A DNA stretch of 5,151 nt from Clostridia bacterium. Its GTDB lineage: Bacteria > Bacillota > Clostridia > Christensenellales > CAG-138. Shown piece by piece: positions 1 to 5,151 of the stretch (positions within the stretch are counted from its first letter, which is position 1; each line of letters opens with the position of its first letter). The notes beneath the pieces were generated by a model. The model saw only the letters and a list, made by a program, of their open reading frames with translations, was not told the origin of the DNA and did no database searches. Both the position numbers and the translations under genes were made by a program. Location: assembly GCA_030530185.1 (NCBI GenBank), contig JAUMVL010000123.1, positions 1 through 5,151 on the forward strand. Reading direction: 5' to 3'.

Positions 1-312
1 GATATAGGTCAGCTTGGAAAACAAATTTCCGCGCAGCAGCCAGGCAGAAAGCCCGAATGCCGTTGCACTTGTAATCAGAAAATAGTACCAGTATGGCGGT
101 GTCGCATAGTTCAGCAAAAAAAGGCGGGAAACCAGCAGCGGCAGTCCCACGTACAGAAGGAAATAAACGCCTGTACCGAGCAGCGCGAACATCCATATGC
201 GCAGTCTCTCGTTTTTCGGACGACAAAGGTTATAGAGAATCAGTGAGAGAACGAAAAAAGCCAAAATGCCGTCCAGCGTAAAACGGCGATAATAATAATA
301 GACGGTCAGCAT
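1..312 (-). CDS. Partial sensor histidine kinase (GHKL/AgrC-like), N-terminal membrane domain only
   Basis: Reading the minus strand from the ATG at 312-310 gives 104 residues with no stop to the left edge, so the gene continues outside the window. The visible part starts MLTVYYYYRRFTLDGI and contains three hydrophobic stretches, about residues 13-29, 39-61 and 74-94, separated by a basic loop (RPKNERLR, 31-38). No kinase motif is visible. The sensor-kinase call rests on the gene lying directly downstream of a LytTR regulator and sharing one base with its stop codon (TGATG), which is how GHKL kinases with multi-helix sensor regions usually pair with LytTR regulators. A good ribosome binding site, AGAGGG at 324-319, lies 6 nt before the ATG; an in-frame GTG directly before it (315-313) is a less likely start. 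Translational coupling with the regulator is expected. An unrelated multi-pass membrane protein remains possible. Confidence 0.7.
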   Translation of the reverse strand, partial: MLTVYYYYRRFTLDGILAFFVLSLILYNLCRPKNERLRIWMFALLGTGVYFLLYVGLPLLVSRLFLLNYATPPYWYYFLITSATAFGLSAWLLRGNLFSKLTYI

Positions 313-1040
313 CACATGCCCTCTTTGGCGACAATATACGCCATAAATTGTTCTTTCACTTCGTTGACCCTGTCACGACTGATCGGGATCGTGCTGCGGT
401 CGGTCAGCGTCAGTTCGGTTTTACCGACATAGAAGATTGCGGCGGGGTTGACCAAATAACTTCGGTGGGCTTTGATGAAGGCGGACGCTTCGAGCACACG
501 CTCGGCATAGCCGAACGGACAACGGATCAAGGTTTCCCCCGAAACGGTTACAAAACGGCAGTCCTTGCGCTGCGCTTCCACATACAGCAGTTTGTCGGGA
601 TCGAAGGAATACAGATCTCCGGTACCGGGTTCGGTCAAAAAGATCTTGTGATCCTTGCTTTTCCGGAGACGCAGGACAAGGGCGTTCACAAGCTCCGGCA
701 GGGACTCGGAAAGTCTGCTTTTTCGGATGAACCGGAACGGCTGCACCGTAAAGGTATCGAACACAAGCGATTCACGGCTTGAGATGAACACGATCAGAAT
801 CTGCTCATTTCGCTCCCGCACGCACTTCGCTGCGGCAATTCCGTCCGTCCCCGGCATTTCGATGTCCAAGAACAGCATATCATAGTGGTATCCTTCCGAA
901 AAGGAATGCAGAAAGGAATCTCCATCCGCATATTCATCGAATGAAACGCTGATATTCTGCGCTGTAAATTGCTCCGATAAAGCTCGCTGCAAAGAACTGC
1001 GAATACTTGCTTCATCCTCTACGATCGCTGCCTGAAACAT
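312..1040 (-). CDS. LytTR-family response regulator (AgrA/LytR-like)
   Basis: Cytoplasmic transcription factor of a two-component system, 242 residues, a normal length for the family. Residues 1-120 form the receiver: acidic pair E8-D9 in the IVEDEA motif, phosphoacceptor D59 in LDIEMPG, the conserved hydroxyl position at S87/S88 and the basic residue K107 in PFRFIRKS. Residues about 134-235 form the LytTR DNA-binding domain, with YVEA (153-156), the hallmark AHRSYLVN (191-198) and IPISR (218-222). All key residues are present, so it should be functional. I start it at ATG 1040-1038, which has AAGAGG 8 nt upstream. An in-frame GTG at 1049 would add three residues but overlaps that ribosome binding site. 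It is the first gene of an operon with the downstream kinase and is transcribed away from the GH3 gene. LytTR proteins usually bind paired short direct repeats near promoters; control of itself and of the divergent hydrolase is inference. Confidence 0.95.
   Translation of the reverse strand: MFQAAIVEDEASIRSSLQRALSEQFTAQNISVSFDEYADGDSFLHSFSEGYHYDMLFLDIEMPGTDGIAAAKCVRERNEQILIVFISSRESLVFDTFTVQPFRFIRKSRLSESLPELVNALVLRLRKSKDHKIFLTEPGTGDLYSFDPDKLLYVEAQRKDCRFVTVSGETLIRCPFGYAERVLEASAFIKAHRSYLVNPAAIFYVGKTELTLTDRSTIPISRDRVNEVKEQFMAYIVAKEGM
313..324 (-). promoter_or_regulatory. Ribosome binding site and coupling junction of the kinase gene
   Basis: On the minus strand AGAGGG (324-319) is followed by a 6-nt spacer and ATG at 312. 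The site lies inside the last codons of the response regulator, whose TGA stop (314-312) shares its final A with the kinase start. This geometry fits termination-reinitiation coupling and fixes the kinase start. Confidence 0.7.
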
Positions 1041-1048
1041 GATGCTCA

Positions 1049-1054
1049 CCTCTT
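1049..1054 (-). promoter_or_regulatory. Ribosome binding site of the LytTR regulator
   Basis: AAGAGG on the minus strand, 8 nt before ATG 1040. It overlaps the alternative GTG codon at 1049-1047, which is the main argument for choosing the ATG. Confidence 0.65.
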
Positions 1055-1061
1055 AACACAC

Positions 1062-1070
1062 AGTATAGCA
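1062..1070 (-). promoter_or_regulatory. Predicted extended -10 promoter of the regulator/kinase operon
   Basis: The minus strand reads TGCTATACT, an extended -10 element (TGn plus TATACT, one mismatch to TATAAT). The hexamer 17 nt upstream (TGGATT, 1090-1085) matches TTGACA at only 3 of 6 positions; a better hexamer, TTTACA (1085-1080), is only 12 nt away and cannot pair with it. Transcription would start near 1055, just before the ribosome binding site. A weak -35 is usual for extended -10 or activator-dependent promoters. Confidence 0.5.
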
Positions 1071-1080
1071 CACCTTTTTT

Positions 1081-1113
1081 GTAAAATCCATGCAATCCGT
1101 ACCGTATTTTTAC
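1081..1113. repeat. Imperfect inverted repeat in the divergent control region (candidate operator)
   Basis: GTAAAA (1081-1086) and TTTTAC (1108-1113) are exact reverse complements 21 bp apart. Between them lies the tandem repeat CCGTACCGTA (1097-1106). The structure spans the -35 area of the minus-strand promoter and lies upstream of the plus-strand promoter, where a regulator could act on either. Short AT-rich arms can arise by chance, and it is not a canonical LytTR site. Confidence 0.3.
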
Positions 1114-1139
1114 ATTTCGTTCCGGGAGGAACCGAGGCA

Positions 1140-1148
1140 TGCTACAAT
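1140..1148 (+). promoter_or_regulatory. Predicted extended -10 promoter of the GH3 gene
   Basis: TGCTACAAT is an extended -10 element with TACAAT one mismatch from consensus. The hexamer 17 nt upstream (TTCCGG, 1120-1125) is a poor -35. The start of transcription would lie near 1155, giving a leader of about 30 nt. It mirrors the extended -10 on the other strand, and the missing -35 suggests that an activator may be needed. Confidence 0.5.
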
Positions 1149-1155
1149 CGGGTTA

Positions 1156-1168
1156 CACCGATACGGTG
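1156..1168. repeat. Small inverted repeat at the predicted GH3 transcription start
   Basis: CACCG-ATA-CGGTG has perfect 5-bp arms with a 3-bp centre. It lies just after the predicted -10 and before the ribosome binding site, a classical position for an operator. The arms are short, so the call is tentative. It contains TACGG (1162-1166), also found twice on the minus strand at 1106-1097. Confidence 0.3.
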
Positions 1169-1174
1169 AATATT

Positions 1175-1180
1175 AGGAGG
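1175..1180 (+). promoter_or_regulatory. Ribosome binding site of the GH3 gene
   Basis: AGGAGG, 6 nt before ATG 1187. It decides the start: the upstream in-frame ATG at 1139 overlaps the predicted promoter and would add 16 residues ahead of the lysine-rich leader. Confidence 0.85.
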
Positions 1181-1186
1181 AGAAAC

Positions 1187-4183
1187 ATGGAAAAGAAAAA
1201 GAAGACCGGAAAAATCGTGCTGTCTACTGTGATGGCGCTGGTGTTGGTTGTCGCGATTGTCGCAAACGTTGTTCTGACCGGGCCGCTGAGCACCGTAATG
1301 AACATGTATTTCGGCAAAGGTGAAGCGGTTGTGAAGCAGGATCCCAACGCCGCAAATCTGGACGCGAATTATTATACCAAGGACTATGCGGACGGCAATG
1401 CGCTGCTCGACGCCGCACAGAAGCTCGCCGTTGAGATCGAGAGCGAGGGCATCGTTCTTTTGAAGAACGACAATGCCGCTCTGCCGCTCGCAGCAGGGGA
1501 AAAGAACGTTTCCCTGTTCGGCAGAACAAGCGTGGATCCCATTTATACGGGCGCTGGCTCCGCGGCAACCGAAGCAACGCCTGTAAGCTACCGCGAAGCG
1601 TTTGAAGCGGCCGGCTATTCCATCAACCCGACGCTTTATGATTTCTATGCGAATCATAAGATCAGCACGGAAGCAATCCCGACCAAGTTTATGACCGGCA
1701 TGGGCCCGATGGACGTGAGCTATACGGGCCGCGGCTTCATCTCGGCAATGGGTTCCGCCGCGTTTATCGGCGACATCATTGCGGAAGTCCCCGTAACAGA
1801 TTATCCCGAATCGCTCAAGGATTCCTTCGCTTCCTATAACGGTGCGGCGATCGTTGTGATCGGTCGTGTCGGCGGCGAAGGCTGCGACCTGCCGGTGAGC
1901 ATGGCAGACTATGAGGTTCCGACCGAAGCGGACAAGGAAAAGAGCTATCTGGAGCTCGACAGCCGTGAAATTGCAATGCTTGAATACGTCAAAGCGCAGA
2001 AGGACGCGGGCGTTTTCAACAAAATCGTCGTTGTTCTGAATACGGCGAACACGATGGAACTGGGCTTTTTGAACGATGCCGGCTACGGCATTGACGCGGC
2101 GATCTGGGTCGGTTGCCTCGGTGATCAGGGATCCAAAGCGGTTGCGGCGGTGCTCGACGGCACGGTGAATCCCTCGGGCGCGACGGTCGATACGTTTGTG
2201 TATGATCTTACGAAGGATCCGAGCTATGTGAACTTTGCCGATACGCACTATACCAATGTGGACGGCAGCATCGGCGGCTATGAATCCGGCCGGTTCAACG
2301 AATACGAAGAAGGCATCTATGTCGGCTACCGGTATTACGAGACGGCAGCAGCGGAAGCCCTGGCAGGCAACTATGCAGGGTTCGATTACGACAAAGAAGT
2401 CGTCTATCCGTTCGGCTACGGACTGTCCTATACCGCGTTCGATCTGGCATTCGGCGACTTTGCACAGACGTCTGAGAAACTGACGTTTAACGTCAATGTC
2501 ACGAATACCGGCGACAAGGCAGGCAAGAAGGTCGTCGAGCTGTATGCCGAAGCGCCGTATACCAAGGGCGGCATCGAGAAGAGCAAGGTCGTGCTGGTTG
2601 CATTCAGCAAGACTGACGTGCTGCAGCCCGGTGCAAGCGAAACAGTGAAGCTGACCGTGCCGGTCGAGCTGCTTGCTTCGTATGATTACAAGACCAACAA
2701 GTGCTATGTGCTCGAAGCGGGCGAATACAAGTTCTATGCGAGCGATAATGCACATTCCTGGGCGACGGCGAAGCCGGAGCAGGTTTCTTCCGTAACGCTT
2801 TCCGGCGTTGTCTATAACGAGGCGAATAAGCGCCTGTCTGACAAGGTCGCCGCAACGAACCTCTTTGATGACGTTTCCGGTGAATTCACCGACGCCGCAA
2901 CGGCAGGCAAGCCGCAGAACTTCAGCCGCGCAGACTTTGCGGGAACGTTCCCGACTGCACCGACCGAAACAGACATGGCTGCAGAAGATTGGATCAAAGC
3001 CATCCATGAAAAGACCTACGATGAGCAGAATGATCCGCAGCTCGGCAACGTAGAAGGCAGCCTCGTTTATACGAAGGAAATGCCGACCGTCAAGGCGAGC
3101 AACGGTCTGCAGCTGATCGACATGCGCGGTCTTGAATACGATGATCCGGCATGGGATCTGCTTCTGGATGAACTGGATATGAACGAAGTAGCGCCGATGC
3201 TCTCGAACGCCGGCTTCAACACCGCAGAAATGCTGGCAGTCGGCAAACCCGCAACGCTTGATTACGACGGACCGATGGGCTGGTCTACGTGGGTCAGCGC
3301 AGGCGGCAGCGAAGCGAATGTCGTCGGTTTCCCGGCAGAGGAAGTGCTGGCAGCAACCTGGAATGTCGAGCTTGCGGAAAAGATGGGCAAGATCGTCGGC
3401 GAGCAGGGTCTTGTGAACGGTTTTGTCGGCTGGTATGCGCCGGCTATGAATACGCATCGCAACGCTTTTGCGGGCCGCAACTATGAGTACTTCTCCGAGG
3501 ATGGTCTGCTTGCCGGCAAGATGGCAGCGGCAGAGGTGTCCGGCTGCATGGACAAGGGCACGTATACGTATCTCAAGCACTTCGCACTGAACGACAAGGA
3601 AAACGGCAGAAACGGTATCGCGACATGGGCGAATGAACAGGCAATTCGTGAAATCTACCTCAAGCCGTTTGAGATCGCTGTCAAGGAAGCCAAGGCAACC
3701 ATCCGCTTCTATGATGAGAACGACCAGCTTGTGAGCAAGGAAATCCCTGCGACAACAGCAATCATGAGCGCATATAACCGCATTGGCTGCACATGGACCG
3801 GCGGTCGATATGAGCTGATGACGCAGGTGCTCCGGAATGAGTGGGGATTCCGCGGTACCGTGCTGTCTGATTACTACGGCGGCAGTGCCTACATGGATCC
3901 GGATCAGGGCGTCCGTGCCGGAAACGATATGATGCTGAACACCTTTGCAGACGGCAGCCTGACGGATAAAACCTCTGCAACAGCAGTCGCTTCGATGCGT
4001 CGCGCGGCACACAACGTGCTCTATATGGCGGCGAACTCTGCCGCGATGCAGGGCATTGTCTCCGGCGCTACAATCACCTATCAGCTTGCCGGATGGCAGA
4101 AGCTGCTGATCGCAGGCGATGTCGTTGTCGCTCTGCTGCTCGGTGTGGGCGTGTTCTTCTTGCTCCGCAAGAAAAAAGCTTAA
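1187..4183 (+). CDS. Membrane-anchored, circularly permuted GH3 beta-glucosidase-like hydrolase
   Basis: Retaining glycoside hydrolase of family GH3, 998 residues, expected to remove terminal beta-linked glucose or related sugars from oligosaccharides outside the cell. An N-terminal leader MEKKKKTGK is followed by a hydrophobic helix (10-31). The alpha/beta (GH3 C) domain spans about 85-410, with GEGCD (E231 is the likely acid/base) and YPFGYGLSY ending at 415. The FnIII-like domain spans about 432-524. The TIM-barrel (GH3 N) domain spans about 640-960, with substrate-binding D694 in DYDGP, KHF (K797, H798), SAYNRIG, and nucleophile D895 in GFRGTVLSDYY. This C-then-N order is reversed from most GH3 enzymes but known from Ruminococcus albus and Butyrivibrio fibrisolvens beta-glucosidases. 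A second hydrophobic helix (973-993) is followed by RKKKA, so both ends probably face the cytoplasm. All key residues are present. Exact sugar specificity, such as glucoside or xyloside, cannot be read. The gene stands alone, with its own promoter and terminator, divergent from a LytTR two-component operon. Confidence 0.95.
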   Translation: MEKKKKTGKIVLSTVMALVLVVAIVANVVLTGPLSTVMNMYFGKGEAVVKQDPNAANLDANYYTKDYADGNALLDAAQKLAVEIESEGIVLLKNDNAALPLAAGEKNVSLFGRTSVDPIYTGAGSAATEATPVSYREAFEAAGYSINPTLYDFYANHKISTEAIPTKFMTGMGPMDVSYTGRGFISAMGSAAFIGDIIAEVPVTDYPESLKDSFASYNGAAIVVIGRVGGEGCDLPVSMADYEVPTEADKEKSYLELDSREIAMLEYVKAQKDAGVFNKIVVVLNTANTMELGFLNDAGYGIDAAIWVGCLGDQGSKAVAAVLDGTVNPSGATVDTFVYDLTKDPSYVNFADTHYTNVDGSIGGYESGRFNEYEEGIYVGYRYYETAAAEALAGNYAGFDYDKEVVYPFGYGLSYTAFDLAFGDFAQTSEKLTFNVNVTNTGDKAGKKVVELYAEAPYTKGGIEKSKVVLVAFSKTDVLQPGASETVKLTVPVELLASYDYKTNKCYVLEAGEYKFYASDNAHSWATAKPEQVSSVTLSGVVYNEANKRLSDKVAATNLFDDVSGEFTDAATAGKPQNFSRADFAGTFPTAPTETDMAAEDWIKAIHEKTYDEQNDPQLGNVEGSLVYTKEMPTVKASNGLQLIDMRGLEYDDPAWDLLLDELDMNEVAPMLSNAGFNTAEMLAVGKPATLDYDGPMGWSTWVSAGGSEANVVGFPAEEVLAATWNVELAEKMGKIVGEQGLVNGFVGWYAPAMNTHRNAFAGRNYEYFSEDGLLAGKMAAAEVSGCMDKGTYTYLKHFALNDKENGRNGIATWANEQAIREIYLKPFEIAVKEAKATIRFYDENDQLVSKEIPATTAIMSAYNRIGCTWTGGRYELMTQVLRNEWGFRGTVLSDYYGGSAYMDPDQGVRAGNDMMLNTFADGSLTDKTSATAVASMRRAAHNVLYMAANSAAMQGIVSGATITYQLAGWQKLLIAGDVVVALLLGVGVFFLLRKKKA

Positions 4184-4202
4184 TACATCTCCTCCGGTCC
4201 CT

Positions 4203-4233
4203 GCTCCGTCGGCTTTCTGCCGGCGGAGCTTTT
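4203..4233 (+). terminator. Rho-independent terminator of the GH3 gene
   Basis: Arms GCTCCGTCGGC (4203-4213) and GCCGGCGGAGC (4219-4229) form an 11-bp GC-rich stem with a single U-G wobble and a 5-nt loop TTTCT, followed by TTTT. It begins 20 nt after the GH3 stop. No T-run follows it on the opposite strand, so it acts in the plus direction only. Confidence 0.88.
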
Positions 4234-4456
4234 CTGTGCTTTGAAAACACCGCTTACAGAGCGGCAACCATGAGAATCCATATCGTAATGGCTTTTATGT
4301 TGGGAAATACATCCCGCCGGAAGCAAAAATAGCGAAGAATAAAGACCTGTAATATAGTCCAATTCCAATATCACTCTGTGTTGTTTCAAATCTGGGAATG
4401 TGTATGCGGCTGTCCTTCCATCCTTTTAACGAAGTCCGTTATTGCCACCGGCACCA
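4234..4456. other. Convergent intergenic region without a recognised gene; possible mobile-element junction
   Basis: This stretch lies between the GH3 terminator and the end of the recombinase gene. It is more AT-rich than its flanks, mainly at 4310-4400. Short open frames cross it, but none has both a convincing ribosome binding site and a recognisable product, and some run through the terminator. I see no tRNA end. A short inverted repeat, CCGCT-TACAG-AGCGG (4250-4264), is the only structure; on the minus strand it is followed by TGTTTTC and could be a weak terminator. Because a recombinase gene usually lies next to its attachment site, the element boundary may fall here, but no duplicated core can be seen from one end. 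Confidence 0.4.
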
Positions 4457-4482
4457 GAAACCCCAGTATTTACTGGGGTTTC
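4457..4482 (-). terminator. Perfect palindrome over the recombinase stop codon, probable terminator
   Basis: GAAACCCCAGTA (4457-4468) and TACTGGGGTTTC (4471-4482) are exact reverse complements separated by TT. On the minus strand the arm nearest the gene encodes the last residues (KPQ) and the TAA stop (4472-4470) lies at the centre. The hairpin ends in a T-run of only three (TTTC), with AAA paired opposite, so as an intrinsic terminator it is weak on this strand. In the plus direction a TTTTT run follows 5 nt later (4487-4491), so it might also stop readthrough from the GH3 side. Confidence 0.5.
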
Positions 4483-5151
4483 ACGCTTTTTGGGCCCCGT
4501 TTTCCGGTCTTGGATTTATTTGCGTTTGCCCCTGTCAAAACCGCTTTTTCGGAGTTTTTCGTGCCGGATTTTGCAGACGCCGTGCGGCTTTTCGGGTTTT
4601 CGGAGGGCTTTTCGGGAGGGCAAGGAATCCGTTGCGACGGCTCCTGTTTCTCTCTTTTTTCGGACAAAATACCCAAAATCGCATTTGCGGAAGCGACTTT
4701 CGACGAATAATCGAGGTGGGTATAGATGTTGCTCGTCGTCGCAATGTCGCTGTGTCCGAGCCATTCCTGAATGTCCTTGAGCGCTACGCCGTTTGCGTAC
4801 AGCAGCGTTGCACAGCTGTGCTGGAGATCGTGAAACCGGATCTTGCGCATCCCGTGCCGTTCCAAAAACGCCGGGAATGCCTGCGTGAGGTAGTTCGGTT
4901 TCATCAGCTCGCCCATTTCGTTCACATAGATGTATTCGAGATTCTCCATGTTGTAGCAGTTGCCGCACAAGCGCCGGTTGACTTCCTGCTTGTCCCGGAT
5001 GTTCAGCAGATATTCCTCAAACGGCTGTACAAGCGGCAGCGTCCGGTTCGATGACTTCGTTTTCGTCCGATCCTTCTTGATCAGTACGTTCGTGCCGTCC
5101 ACCTTCGTCTGCACGACCGTACGCCGGATCGTGATCGTCTTGCGTTCAAAG
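4470..5151 (-). CDS. Partial tyrosine recombinase/phage-type integrase, catalytic C-terminal part
   Basis: The minus strand is open from the right edge to TAA at 4472-4470, giving 226 visible residues; the arm-binding and core-binding domains and the first catalytic arginine lie outside. GTG 5114 is not the start, because the frame continues upstream with integrase-like sequence (FERKTITIRRTVV). Visible motifs, in order, are the beta-hairpin lysine region TKTKSSNRTLPL, box II HDLQHSCATLL (4832-4800), EWLGHSD with its histidine codon at 4754-4752, and the tyrosine nucleophile in IYTHLD (codon 4724-4722). Box II normally reads HxLRH; here the arginine codon is CAG (4823-4821), glutamine. The 64 residues after NAILGIL are rich in Lys, Pro and Ser, probably a disordered basic tail that is longer than usual. 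The enzyme would integrate or excise a prophage or conjugative element extending to the right. The fold is clear; activity is doubtful because of the substitution. Confidence 0.9.
   Translation of the reverse strand, partial: FERKTITIRRTVVQTKVDGTNVLIKKDRTKTKSSNRTLPLVQPFEEYLLNIRDKQEVNRRLCGNCYNMENLEYIYVNEMGELMKPNYLTQAFPAFLERHGMRKIRFHDLQHSCATLLYANGVALKDIQEWLGHSDIATTSNIYTHLDYSSKVASANAILGILSEKREKQEPSQRIPCPPEKPSENPKSRTASAKSGTKNSEKAVLTGANANKSKTGKRGPKSVKPQ

Larger units (their letters stand above)
4457..5151. mobile_element. Edge of an integrated element (recombinase end), boundary not resolved
   Basis: The recombinase gene lies convergent to a normal chromosomal gene, with a terminator and a gene-free stretch between. 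Integrases commonly occupy one end of integrative elements, so the element probably runs rightwards beyond the window, with its end somewhere in 4234-4482. Only the recombinase supports this; no attachment repeat or cargo gene is visible. Confidence 0.4.

Noticed and set aside
93..281. 62-codon plus-strand open frame at the left end
   Set aside because: It is opposite the membrane-protein frame, which has clear transmembrane helices and a coupled start; the plus-strand product is merely basic.
348..782. 144-codon plus-strand open frame inside the regulator gene
   Set aside because: It is an in-register shadow of the LytTR regulator and ends where that gene uses a TCA serine codon.
1101..1124. 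Classical AgrA/LytTR paired direct repeat
   Set aside because: ACCGTATTT and TTCGTTCCG each resemble the 9-bp consensus only partly and start 15 bp apart instead of about 21, so I do not call a canonical site.
1139..1186. Upstream ATG at 1139 as GH3 start
   Set aside because: It overlaps the predicted extended -10 and has no well-placed ribosome binding site, whereas ATG 1187 has AGGAGG at 6 nt and begins a typical lysine-rich leader.
4250..4264. Second hairpin (CCGCT-TACAG-AGCGG) as a terminator
   Set aside because: It has only a 5-bp stem and no T-run on the plus strand; the weak TGTTTTC on the minus strand is not enough for a separate call.
1142..4267. 1041-codon minus-strand open frame as a real gene
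   Set aside because: It lies in register opposite the GH3 gene, starts at TTG, has no recognisable domain, is unusually rich in Cys, His and Arg, and is explained by absence of TTA, CTA and TCA codons on the sense strand.
4180..4389. 69-codon minus-strand open frame in the convergent intergenic region
   Set aside because: Its 3' half runs through the GH3 terminator hairpin and into the GH3 gene end; no convincing protein features.
4398..5054. 218-codon plus-strand open frame opposite the recombinase
   Set aside because: It mirrors the recombinase codons in register, and its product has no family resemblance; the minus strand carries clear integrase motifs.
1..5151. CRISPR array, tRNA, rRNA or riboswitch
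   Set aside because: No regularly spaced repeats, no cloverleaf with a CCA end, and no recognisable riboswitch core were seen; the leaders are too short for a riboswitch.

Overview
The window looks like a piece of chromosome from a gut-type Clostridia (Bacillota; an Oscillospiraceae/Ruminococcaceae- or Christensenellales-like lineage is my best guess). The evidence is strong purine-rich ribosome binding sites, a LytTR response regulator paired with a polytopic kinase-like membrane protein, a long circularly permuted family 3 glycoside hydrolase, and a tyrosine recombinase of the type found on clostridial mobile elements. The genus cannot be fixed from sequence reading alone.

Layout: (1) 1-312, minus strand: N-terminal 104 residues of a three-helix-or-more membrane protein, probably the GHKL/AgrC-type sensor kinase, cut by the left edge. 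(2) 312-1040, minus strand: LytTR-family response regulator, directly upstream of the kinase and sharing one base with its start (TGATG). (3) 1041-1186: divergent control region with an extended -10 promoter on each strand, an inverted repeat, and three copies of a TACGG unit. (4) 1187-4183, plus strand: a 998-residue GH3 enzyme (beta-glucosidase-like) in the permuted order alpha/beta domain, FnIII-like domain, TIM barrel, with a membrane helix at each end. (5) 4203-4233: rho-independent terminator for the GH3 gene. (6) 4234-4456: no gene recognised; likely junction between host DNA and a mobile element. (7) 4457-5151, minus strand: C-terminal part of a tyrosine recombinase, whose stop codon lies in a perfect 12-bp-arm palindrome. 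The second catalytic arginine position (HxxR) reads glutamine.

How the genes may work together (inference): the two-component pair senses an external signal and its LytTR regulator may control the divergent GH3 gene and/or its own operon from the shared 146-bp region. The GH3 enzyme would sit on the outer face of the membrane and split beta-glucosides or related oligosaccharides near their uptake systems. The recombinase belongs to a separate, adjacent integrated element. I found no RNA gene, CRISPR array or insertion sequence, and nothing that clearly amounts to a new system; the most unusual points are the recombinase substitution, the hydrolase anchored at both ends, and the structure of the divergent control region.
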